From NCBI GenBank assembly GCA_030430565.1, contig JAUIKS010000059.1, forward strand, positions 1 through 33,208: 33,208 nucleotides of DNA. Direction: 5' to 3'. This document shows positions 1 through 6,624 of this stretch, piece after piece. A program made the position numbers and the translations under genes. Below the pieces are notes generated by a model. It made no database searches and was not told where the DNA came from. It worked only from the letters and a program-made list of their open reading frames with translations. The stretch's first letter is position 1. Every line of letters starts with the position of its first letter. This stretch comes from Polyangia bacterium. GTDB taxonomy: Bacteria; Myxococcota_A; Polyangia; Nannocystales; Nannocystaceae.

Positions 1-129
1 GAAGAAGGCGTCGAAGAAGAAGGCGTCGAAGAAGAAGGCGTCGAAGAAGAAGGCGTCGAAGAAGAAGGCGTCGAAGAAGAAGGCGTCGAAGAAGAAGGCC
101 GCGAAGAAGAAGGCCGCGAAGAAGAAGAC
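1..129 (+). repeat. 15-bp tandem repeats encoding KKKAS/KKKAA
   Basis: Nearly perfect 15-bp units (AAGAAGGCGTCGAAG and an AAGGCCGCG variant) lie head to tail from the window edge, about eight copies, in frame with the truncated gene. The first copies are identical at the nucleotide level, which suggests recent expansion. The array probably continues to the left of the window. Confidence 0.85.
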
Positions 130-973
130 TCCCGCGCCGACGCCCGCTCCAGAGCAGGATGAGGCTGACGAGAGCGCAGACAGCCCGGCTCAGGCCGCGC
201 CCGAAGAAGAGGGCGCTGATGGTGAGGCTGGCGCTGAAGAGATCTCGGATGCTGCGGATAACTCCGGAGCAGGGACCGGAGCCGATGACGGCGGCGGAGA
301 CGAAGCTGGCGGAGACGACGGCGGAGACGACGGCGGAGACGACGGCGGAGACGACGGCGGAGACGACGGCGGAGACGACGGCGGAGATGAAGCTGGCGGA
401 GACGACGGCGGCGATGAAGCTGGCGGAGACGACGGCGGCGACGACGGCGGAGACGACGGCGGAGACGACGGCGGAGATGAAGCTGGCGGAGACGACGGCG
501 GAGACGACGGCGGAGATGAAACTGGCGGAGACGACGGCGGCGACGACGGCGGAGACGAAGCTGGCGGAGACGAAGCTGGCGGAGACGACGGCGGAGACGA
601 CGGCGGAGACGAAGCTGGCGGAGACGACGGCGGAGACGAGGCCGGCGATGAAGCTGGCGATGAAGTTGGCGGAGACGACGGCGGAGATGAAGCTGGCGGA
701 GACGAAGCTGACGGCGGAGATGAAGCTGGCGGAGACGACGGCGGCGGAGACGACGGTGGAGATGAAGCTGGCGGAGACGAAGCTGACGGCGGATATGAAG
801 CTGGCGGAGACGACGGCGGCGGAGACGACGGTGGCGAGGACGACGGTGGCGAGGATGCGGAGGCCGGAGGTGATGTCTCCGGAGATGACGCGGGCGCGAC
901 TGTTGACTCCGGTGGTGGCGACGACGCGGAGGCCGACGGTGATGACGCCGATGGTGATGACGCCGACGAATAA
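2..973 (+). CDS. Lys/Ala-rich then Asp/Gly-rich protein, C-terminal part (5' truncated)
   Basis: The gene runs in from the left edge, so its start and any folded N-terminal domain are unseen. The visible 323 residues open with a strongly basic histone-H1-like tract (KKKAS repeated, then KKKAA). A short Pro/Ala/Glu linker follows. About 230 residues of Gly/Asp/Glu repeats (DDGG, DEAGG) come next, and the protein ends DDADE. The basic tract suggests DNA or RNA binding and the acidic tail could be an autoinhibitory or solubilising segment; both are inferences from composition. Lys/Ala-rich tails occur on histone-like proteins and on topoisomerase I of some bacteria, so the parent protein cannot be named. 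This frame was chosen because it stays open from the Lys repeats through the acidic repeats and stops just before a terminator. The other open frames are by-products of the trinucleotide periodicity. Confidence 0.8.
   Translation, partial: KKASKKKASKKKASKKKASKKKASKKKASKKKAAKKKAAKKKTPAPTPAPEQDEADESADSPAQAAPEEEGADGEAGAEEISDAADNSGAGTGADDGGGDEAGGDDGGDDGGDDGGDDGGDDGGDDGGDEAGGDDGGDEAGGDDGGDDGGDDGGDDGGDEAGGDDGGDDGGDETGGDDGGDDGGDEAGGDEAGGDDGGDDGGDEAGGDDGGDEAGDEAGDEVGGDDGGDEAGGDEADGGDEAGGDDGGGDDGGDEAGGDEADGGYEAGGDDGGGDDGGEDDGGEDAEAGGDVSGDDAGATVDSGGGDDAEADGDDADGDDADE
283..850 (+). repeat. Degenerate 12-bp array encoding GGDD/GDEAG
   Basis: The unit GGCGGAGACGAC (Gly-Gly-Asp-Asp) and the variant containing GAAGCTGGC (Glu-Ala-Gly) repeat for over 550 bp inside the acidic tail. 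Runs of identical units near 300-380 alternate with mixed units. Copy number is likely to vary between strains. Confidence 0.85.
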
Positions 974-1011
974 CCACGAGCTCGGTTGAGACCGGGCGCC
1001 CACGCGTGATG

Positions 1012-1051
1012 CCGTCCCTTGAGTGAACAAGGGGCGGTGTCGCGCTTTTTG
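1012..1051 (+). terminator. Rho-independent terminator after the acidic-tail gene
   Basis: A 10-bp stem (CCGTCCCTTG at 1012-1021 with CAAGGGGCGG at 1028-1037, one G-T pair) closes a 6-nt loop. A T5 run follows at 1046-1050. The T-run starts 8 nt after the stem, so the geometry is imperfect, but its place 39 bp after a stop codon fits. Confidence 0.6.
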
Positions 1052-1308
1052 TTCTTGTTTCGCGGCGCGGGAGCTGTCTCGTGAGCCAAGTCTCTCGTCG
1101 ACGAAGATGTATCGGCACTCGGGGGCAGGTTTTTTAGGGCAGGTGTTAATCCGATCGGCCGGTTCTCGACGCAACCAAGTAGGACGACGGATGGAGCGCG
1201 ACGCTCCGCGTTGCACGTCAGGTGGATGTGCAATGACCGTCCGATCGCCGCCCGCCGGCACCTCGCGTGACCAGGCGAGCGCTCAAGCAGCAAGAACGGA
1301 GAACAGCG
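1052..1308. other. Intergenic region, no gene seen
   Basis: Between the terminator and the small poly-Thr gene there is no credible reading frame. It holds a direct repeat GGGCAGGT (1123-1130 and 1137-1144, on either side of a T-run) and the palindrome CCGATCGG near 1151. No convincing -35/-10 pair was found, although a promoter for the next gene should lie here. Confidence 0.4.
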
Positions 1309-1479
<171 letters not shown>

Positions 1480-1627
1480 GCCCGGACCCCCGCGACCGTG
1501 TAGTCAACTCACGACGCGCCGGAGATCTCATGCCGCTTTGACTGGCGAAGCCGCCAGCTGAGGCGAAGAGATCCCGTGCGCGTCGCTCTCTTCGTCCGGT
1601 TTGTTCTGGGCCCCGTGGCTAGCGACG

Positions 1628-4600
1628 CTACGGGAGCTGCTGCTGCCACGCCGCGATGGCGGCGAGCTCGCTTGCGTAGCGCGCCTGGTCACGCTCGTAA
1701 AAGCTCTGGGCCGCGCGCGTGAGCGTTTGTGCGCGCTGGGTGTCCTCGCCGCGGGCGCCGTTTGAGCCGCCGGAGAACGCGAGCGCGCGGGCGAGCGCGA
1801 AGCGGGTCTCGGCGAGTCGTTCCGGGGATTCGTGGCCGCGATCGGTGTTGCGCTCGTCGAGCTCGAGCGCGCGCTCGAGCGCGAGACGAGCGCCGGCGAC
1901 GTCGTGGGCGTCGAGACGGGCTTGGCCGAGCAGCCGCAGGGCCTTGGCGATCTTCGGGTCGTCGCGCTCGAGCCGCTGCTCGCGGATCTCGAGCACGCGC
2001 GCGAGCTGGTCGACGGCCTCCTGCGGACGCCCGCGCGCCAGCTGCAGCTTGCCGATGTTGCTGTACGAGGTCGCGAGCTGCGCGTGATGCTCGGGGAGCG
2101 TGCGTTGCCGGATCTCGAGCGCGCGCTGGTAGTGGGTGAGCGCTTCGTCGTATCGATCGAGTCGCTTGAGCGCGACGCCCATCGCGTTGAGCGTGAGCGC
2201 GGTCTTCGGGTGGTCTCTCGGCAGCGCGCGCTCACGGATCTCGAGCGCGCGCTGGTAGTGCGTGAGCGCGTCTTCGTAGCGCTCACGCGAGTGCGCGAGC
2301 CAGCCGAGGTTGTGGTGCGTCGTGGCGACCGAGGGGTGCTGGTCTCCGAGGGTCAGGCGCTTGACCGCGAGCGCGCGGCGGTGAACGGCCTCGGCGGCGT
2401 CGAATTTCTGCGTGCGGATGTGCAGCGCGCCGATGTTGTTGAGGGTCACCGCGACGCGGGGGTGCTGCTCGCCGAGGGTCGAGAGCTGGAGCTCGAGCGC
2501 GCGCGTGAGGACTTCGCGCGCTTCGTCGTAGCGGTCGAGGCGCGTGAGCAGCACGCCGACGTCGTTGAGGGTCTCGGCGGTCTTGGGGTGCGCGTCGCCG
2601 TAGCCGCGGCTCTTGAGCTGGAGCGCGCGCTGCTGAAATTCGAGGGCGCGCTCGTACTCGCCGCGGCTCTCGTGCAGGGTGCCGATGCTGGCGAGCAGCT
2701 CGCTCTCGGCGACCCCGGAGTGCGCGAGATGATCGATCGCGCGCTGGGCCTCGTTGGACCACCACGCGCCGTCCTCGAGCCGCGCCTCGGCGCCGGCCAT
2801 CGAGGCGATGCGGTCGGCGATCGTGCGCACCCACAGCGGGTGCGCTTGGAGTCGCTCGGACAGGCGCGCGCTCTTCTCTTGGCTGCTGCGGGCCGCGTCC
2901 GCGTCGCCGGTGAGCAGCTCGAGCGAGCCGCGGAGGTACCACGCGCGCGCGCGCAGCTCGTCGTCGCCGAGCTCATCCGCCGCGTCCGCGGCGGCGAGCG
3001 CGAGCGCGAGCCCGCGGTTGTAGTCGCCGCTTCGCTCGGCTCGCTCGACGGCGTCCAGCTGCTCGCGGAGCATCTGGGTGAGCTCCTCGCGATGCTCGGC
3101 TCGCGATGAGCCCGACATCGAGTCGAGCCGCGCCAGGATCGCGTCGTCGAGGCAGCGGGCTGGATCGGGCAGCGCGGTCGCTCGATCGATCGCCTCGGGC
3201 GTGGTCGACATCGGCGCGGTGAGCAGCTCGTTTTCGAAGCTGAGCACGCGCCGGTCGACCTCGGCGAGGCATCGCTCGCGGCGCTCGTGCGCGCGCGGGT
3301 CGAGCCGTCCCTGCTCGCTGTCGACGCAGGTGATCTGGGCCGCGCGCGCGCGCGCGTCCACGAGCGTCTCGAGCGAGTCCTCGACGGCGCGCCAGGTGTG
3401 CTCGGCGTAGGGCAGCCCGGTGCCGAGGACCGCTTCGCGCAGCGCGTCGCGTCCTTGCGTGTCGAGAAGTACAGGTCGCTCCTCCGCGGCGCAGCGCTGC
3501 TCCTGCGGGATGGCCCGCGCGCCGCCGAAGGCGAGCGCGGCGGTGGCGACCAGCGCACCGCCGACGCCGAGCGTGAAGCCGAGCCGTCGCCGTCGCGCGA
3601 GGCCACGCTCGAGCGCGTCGATCGCCGCGCGCATCGACGGGAAGCGCCGGCGCGGGTCGGTCGAGAGCCCGCGCAGACAGAGCTGACGCAACCAGCGAGG
3701 GACAGCGCGACCGCGCGGCGGCGGGTCGATAACACCCTCGACGACGCGGAGCGCGAGCTGCTCGCGGCTGCGGGCGGTGAACGGCCGCTGCCCGTAGATC
3801 GCCTCGTAGAGCGCGACGAAGAAGCTGAATTGATCGGTGAGCGCGTCGATCGGATCGTGCGTAAATTGCTCTGGGGCCATGTACGCGAACGTGCCGAGCA
3901 TGGCCCCGGTGCGCGTCAGCTCGTCGGTCAGCGGGCTGCGGGTGACGGTCCCCTCGCTGTCGTGCTCGGGCTCGATGAGCTGCGTGTGCGGCTCCGCGGG
4001 GGTGTCCCGGCAGCGCTCGAAGGGGTCCTCGCTGATGCTCGTCGTCGGCGTGTCGCTGTGCTTGACGAGCCCGAAGTCGATGACCTGCACGCGGCCGTCG
4101 TCGCCGATGAGGACGTTGGCCGGCTTGAAGTCCCGGTGCACGAGATCGGCGTCGTGGGCCGCCGCGAGCCCGCGGCCGGCCTCGATAAAGACGCGCACGG
4201 CCTCGCGCCAGCTTGGCTTTTGGTCGAGTCGCCAGCGCTTGAGGTCGGTACCGCGGATCAGGTCCATCGCGATGAAGACCTGACCGTCGTGGAGACCCAC
4301 GTCGTAGACCGTGACGACGTTGGGGTGAGAGAGCCGGGCGAGCGCCTCGGCCTCGCGCAGGAGCCTCCGGTGGCGGCGAGAGGTGGTGCGGGCGTTGTCG
4401 GAGTCACGCGCGCGCAGCAGCTTGATCGCGACGACGCGGTTGAGCTCTGGATCGTGGGCGCGATAGACGACGCTCATGCCGCCCTGACCAACGCGCTTGT
4501 CGATGATGTAGCGCCCGACTCGCGCCGGATCGCGCGGTCCGCCGAACAGCCTGGCCTTAAGGTTGCGACGCAGGCGCTCGGCTTGCAGGTCGTCGGAGGT

Positions 4601-4789
4601 GCGCAGCTCCTCTTCAAAGGCAGCCTTGATCGCGAGGTCGTTGTCGGGCTCGACGCGACCGGCCGTCGCGGAGTCACCGAGCTGACTCGCCTGCGAGGTC
4701 CGGGAGCGCTGCGAGAATTCCGTGGACGGGCTCGTCGCGGTCGCGTGTTCGCTGGCGCGCGTGGGCGATGGGGGCGGCATCGAGGGCAT
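1628..4789 (-). CDS. Membrane Ser/Thr protein kinase with C-terminal TPR repeats
   Basis: This 1053-residue Hanks-type kinase has all key elements. The glycine loop GQGGMS is at 101-106, the ATP-anchoring Lys at 123, HRDFKPAN at 218-225, DFG at 238-240 and APE at 305-307. Arg219 before the catalytic Asp makes it an RD kinase, likely controlled by activation-loop phosphorylation. One hydrophobic segment (about 404-424) follows the kinase domain. The rest, from about 575 to 1030, is a series of kinesin-light-chain-type TPRs with repeated 'ALEI(R)' and 'DHPKTA/QHPRVA' motifs. This architecture is common in myxobacteria and suggests signalling through protein-protein contacts. The DFG-APE interval is about 65 residues because of a Thr/Glu/Asp-rich insertion. 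The start is uncertain, with no clear ribosome binding site; an ATG three codons in is possible. Confidence 0.93.
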   Translation of the reverse strand: MPSMPPPSPTRASEHATATSPSTEFSQRSRTSQASQLGDSATAGRVEPDNDLAIKAAFEEELRTSDDLQAERLRRNLKARLFGGPRDPARVGRYIIDKRVGQGGMSVVYRAHDPELNRVVAIKLLRARDSDNARTTSRRHRRLLREAEALARLSHPNVVTVYDVGLHDGQVFIAMDLIRGTDLKRWRLDQKPSWREAVRVFIEAGRGLAAAHDADLVHRDFKPANVLIGDDGRVQVIDFGLVKHSDTPTTSISEDPFERCRDTPAEPHTQLIEPEHDSEGTVTRSPLTDELTRTGAMLGTFAYMAPEQFTHDPIDALTDQFSFFVALYEAIYGQRPFTARSREQLALRVVEGVIDPPPRGRAVPRWLRQLCLRGLSTDPRRRFPSMRAAIDALERGLARRRRLGFTLGVGGALVATAALAFGGARAIPQEQRCAAEERPVLLDTQGRDALREAVLGTGLPYAEHTWRAVEDSLETLVDARARAAQITCVDSEQGRLDPRAHERRERCLAEVDRRVLSFENELLTAPMSTTPEAIDRATALPDPARCLDDAILARLDSMSGSSRAEHREELTQMLREQLDAVERAERSGDYNRGLALALAAADAADELGDDELRARAWYLRGSLELLTGDADAARSSQEKSARLSERLQAHPLWVRTIADRIASMAGAEARLEDGAWWSNEAQRAIDHLAHSGVAESELLASIGTLHESRGEYERALEFQQRALQLKSRGYGDAHPKTAETLNDVGVLLTRLDRYDEAREVLTRALELQLSTLGEQHPRVAVTLNNIGALHIRTQKFDAAEAVHRRALAVKRLTLGDQHPSVATTHHNLGWLAHSRERYEDALTHYQRALEIRERALPRDHPKTALTLNAMGVALKRLDRYDEALTHYQRALEIRQRTLPEHHAQLATSYSNIGKLQLARGRPQEAVDQLARVLEIREQRLERDDPKIAKALRLLGQARLDAHDVAGARLALERALELDERNTDRGHESPERLAETRFALARALAFSGGSNGARGEDTQRAQTLTRAAQSFYERDQARYASELAAIAAWQQQLP

Positions 4790-5037
4790 GGTCGTGACGG
4801 CGGCTCGACGCGCGAGCCGGGCCGTACTCGGGTTGCGTCATCTCGTGGCCCAGCGGATCACCGATTCTTGGTGAGGTCACGACCTCTTTATGAGGCTACG
4901 ACAATGTGCGCTGTTGCTGCTCGTATGGGCGTGTCGCACACCGGTGACCGGGAGGGTGGATGAAGGATGGTGTGGGCGAAGAGACCCGCAGAATGCTGTT
5001 CTGAGCGGGAACTAGCGATTTTTGTTGGGCGCCGAAG

Positions 5038-5063
5038 TTTTTTTTTGTTTTTCGATTTTTTTT
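5038..5063. other. T9-G-T5-CGA-T8 tract
   Basis: Twenty-two of 26 bases are T on the plus strand, in otherwise very GC-rich DNA. No clean hairpin precedes it, so it is not an obvious terminator. Read on the minus strand it is an A-tract block about 250 bp upstream of the kinase start and could act as bent DNA. This role is inference. Confidence 0.6.
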
Positions 5064-5190
5064 GCCGTGATTCGTGATCCGATCGGGGGGTTTTCGTCGC
5101 TACCCCCATAGACGGACGGACAAGACCCTCGGAAACGCTCTCTAGGCCCTACGAAGTAGTCAATCAGCGTCTTCTATCGCACCCGCGACG

Positions 5191-5225
5191 CTGAAAAAGA
5201 GCCGAGCCCGATTATCACGGGGCTC
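5191..5225 (-). terminator. Candidate leftward terminator
   Basis: On the minus strand GAGCCC (5225-5220) pairs with GGGCTC (5209-5204) around a 10-nt loop. GGCTC and a T5 run (5198-5194) follow. An alternative 5-bp GAGCC/GGCTC stem abuts the T-run directly. No minus-strand gene ends nearby. The closest upstream stop, of the DoxX-like gene, is about 850 bp away. Confidence 0.45.
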
Positions 5226-5266
5226 ATCCGGGGAGGATCACGACGACGCATCGATCCATCCGCCCG

Positions 5267-5304
5267 AGTTGCGACACCTCATCTTCCCCCTAGGTGTCAC
5301 AACT
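5267..5304. promoter_or_regulatory. 38-bp inverted repeat, operator or RNA hairpin
   Basis: The arms AGTTGCGACACCT (5267-5279) and AGGTGTCACAACT (5292-5304) match at 12 of 13 positions around a 12-nt pyrimidine-rich centre. No T-run follows, so it is not a terminator. It could be a pair of half-sites for a dimeric regulator or a stable RNA stem. No regulator gene is adjacent. Confidence 0.65.
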
Positions 5305-5321
5305 GTATCCGGAGACGCGCG

Positions 5322-5348
5322 CCGGGAGTCCTTATGACTGTCTCCCGG
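5322..5348. other. 7-bp hairpin
   Basis: CCGGGAG (5322-5328) pairs with CTCCCGG (5342-5348) around a 13-nt loop that itself contains part of an AGTC/GACT inverted pair. It lies between the 38-bp dyad and the TATC array, forming a chain of structures. Confidence 0.45.
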
Positions 5349-5372
5349 GCCGCGTCCCACACCGCGAGCAGC

Positions 5373-5552
5373 TATCGCCCGTCGGTGCTCTATGCACGCT
5401 ATCGCGCTATGAGCGGCTATCTCCGCTCGTGCCTATCAAGCCGTATCACGCCGTATCTATCGCCGTATCGCCAGCTATTCGCTATCGCGCCATATCGCAC
5501 CCGTATCGCACCCGTATCCGTATCGCCGCTATCGCTCCTATCGTCAGCTATT
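5373..5552. repeat. Phased TATC-like motif array
   Basis: TATC, or TATG/TATT, occurs at 5373, 5391, 5400, 5408, 5418, 5434, 5444, 5454, 5458, 5466, 5476, 5483, 5493, 5504, 5515, 5521, 5530, 5539 and 5549. The mean spacing is about 10 bp, and many copies read (C/G)TATCGC. The spacing is close to one DNA helical turn and the period is not a multiple of three. This argues against a coding repeat and for a DNA-level function. Confidence 0.7.
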
Positions 5553-5981
5553 CCCGAAGCCCACGCCATGGACACGTCCATTCAGCAGCAACCGACATCG
5601 CGGGACTCGCACAGCGCGAGAACGCACGACGCTTCGCACCCGTCGAGCGTTTCCCGTCCCGCGATGGCGCGACACCGACGCCGGTTCGGGTGGCGAGTAC
5701 GCCCCTCGATCGACACCGGTAACGAGGTCGCGCTCGTGATGCTGCGCCAGCTTCTCGGACCTCCACAGCGTGCTCCGATAGGAGCCGGGCGGGTCGGGAC
5801 TCCCCGTCGTCGCGTCTTGCTGGGGCGCTCTCTTCGTCGCCGAATCGTATATGCCGCCCGCTGTCGCTGCGCCTCCCCTAATCGGACCGTCTTCGGTCCC
5901 AGAACAGAGCAGCAGGGCCGCTGAGAGCGCGATCTCCAGCGAACTTCGATCAGCCAAAAGCCGAAACAGACGCGAGGCCCG

Positions 5982-6031
5982 GTGGCCAGGAGCAGGATGG
6001 GTTGTGCTCCGGTCATCGGGCCACTTTTTTT
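5982..6031 (+). terminator. Nested-stem rightward terminator
   Basis: An outer stem GTGGCC (5982-5987) with GGCCAC (6019-6024) encloses a perfect inner stem GGAGCA (5989-5994) with TGCTCC (6005-6010). Seven T residues (6025-6031) follow the outer stem directly. This is good intrinsic-terminator geometry on the plus strand, yet no plus-strand gene precedes it. Confidence 0.65.
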
Positions 6032-6034
6032 GTT

Positions 6035-6061
6035 GCGGGACCAGTAGGCGACCGGTCCCGC
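6035..6061. other. Perfect 8-bp inverted repeat after the DoxX-like gene
   Basis: GCGGGACC (6035-6042) and GGTCCCGC (6054-6061) flank an 11-nt loop, 17 bp beyond the stop of the DoxX-like gene. In the direction of that gene the hairpin is followed by A, not T, residues. It may stabilise the mRNA end but is not a canonical terminator. Confidence 0.5.
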
Positions 6062-6077
6062 GCGTTGTCGTTGGGGC

Positions 6078-6530
6078 TCAGGCGCGCGCGGCGGCGGGCA
6101 TGATCGGGCGCGCGCTCGTCGACGGTGTCGGTCGCGCCTGCGCGGTGAGGACGCCGAGGAACGAGTCGCGGTACGACCACGCCAGGTAGAGGTGGAGCGC
6201 GAGGAACACGAGCGTCATCGCAATGCCAGCTGGCGCGAGAACCGCGTGGAACAGCACGATGTTGACCATGACCGGCGCGAGCAGCGTGAGCGCCAGCGGG
6301 ACGAAGCGGTTGCCGAGCAACAGCGCGCCGACGAGCACCTCGGTGCCCTTGATCAGGGGGAACATGTAGCCAGTGGCCGCGAGCGCGCCCAGGAAGGCGC
6401 CTGCGCTCGCCGGCGGCTCGGGCATCGGCATGAAGTTGAGGAAGCCGTTGAGGCCGAAGACTACGAACCCGAGGCCGAGGAGGACGCGGGCGACGTCGGG
6501 GAGGCGGGAGGTGATGCTCGAGGTTGACAT
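6078..6530 (-). CDS. DoxX-like integral membrane protein
   Basis: The product is 150 residues with about four hydrophobic helices: the VLLGLGFVVFGLNGF segment, GALAATGYMFPLIKG, LALTLLAPVMVNIVLFH and TLVFLALHLYLAW. This layout and the GLNGFLNF / KGTEVLVGALLL motifs match the DoxX/DoxD-like family of small membrane proteins, whose members are linked to redox or oxidative-stress functions but are mostly uncharacterised. The ATG at 6530 has an ideal ribosome binding site (AGGAG, 8 nt spacing), which rejects a start ten codons upstream. The gene is divergent from a LysR regulator and shares a 94-bp intergenic region with it, so it is a likely target of that regulator (inference). Confidence 0.85.
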   Translation of the reverse strand: MSTSSITSRLPDVARVLLGLGFVVFGLNGFLNFMPMPEPPASAGAFLGALAATGYMFPLIKGTEVLVGALLLGNRFVPLALTLLAPVMVNIVLFHAVLAPAGIAMTLVFLALHLYLAWSYRDSFLGVLTAQARPTPSTSARPIMPAAARA

Positions 6531-6601
6531 GGCGAATTCTCCTGGGTGCCCTCTGAGCATGATTTGTTGCGCCTGTGTTCGGTAGTCTGTGAAAATTGGA
6601 A

Positions 6602-6618
6602 ATACTGTTGCGTATAAT
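6602..6618 (+). promoter_or_regulatory. -10 box (TATAAT) and candidate LysR operator
   Basis: A consensus TATAAT sits at 6613-6618, six bases before the GTG at 6625, so transcription would start at about the start codon. ATAC (6602-6605) and GTAT (6612-6615) form an inverted repeat overlapping the -10 box. LysR proteins often bind such ATAC/GTAT dyads and repress their own gene, but here the spacing is 6 rather than the usual 7. No good -35 element was found. Confidence 0.45.
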
Positions 6619-6624
6619 CGAACA

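Larger units (their letters stand above)
4890..6077. other. Long gene-free stretch with dense structural signals
   Basis: About 1.2 kb separates the kinase gene from the DoxX-like gene. Open frames here have poor third-position GC, many rare codons, no ribosome binding sites and no recognisable domain. The region holds T-tracts (5038-5063), a leftward terminator (5191-5225), a 38-bp dyad (5267-5304), a hairpin (5322-5348), a phased TATC-like array (5373-5552), a rightward terminator (5982-6031) and another perfect 8-bp inverted repeat (6035-6061). A non-coding RNA or regulatory element fits better than a protein. Confidence 0.6.

Noticed and set aside
190..1293. Minus-strand frame rich in Ser/Pro repeats (SSPP) opposite the acidic-tail gene
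   Set aside because: It is the antisense of the DDGG array; its non-repeat ends have no protein-like character and no ribosome binding site.
1612..1634. CCCGT/ACGGG inverted repeat at the kinase stop codon as terminator
   Set aside because: Short stem overlapping the stop codon and no T-run on the minus strand.
1832..3109. Long plus-strand frame antisense to the kinase TPR region
   Set aside because: It mirrors the high-GC coding bias of the real gene on the other strand; the translation is repetitive Arg/Glu/Val without a fold.
4888..5109. Minus-strand 73-residue Lys-rich frame
   Set aside because: The Lys residues come only from the T-tracts; no ribosome binding site and no similarity.
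5334..5924. Plus-strand 196-residue frame over the TATC-like array
   Set aside because: Low third-position GC, no ribosome binding site, no domain, and the array has a 10-bp rather than 3-bp period.
5544..5957. Minus-strand 137-residue frame with a hydrophobic start
   Set aside because: TTG start, several AGA/AGG codons, Arg-rich random-looking C-terminus; it could be a lipoprotein but evidence is too thin.
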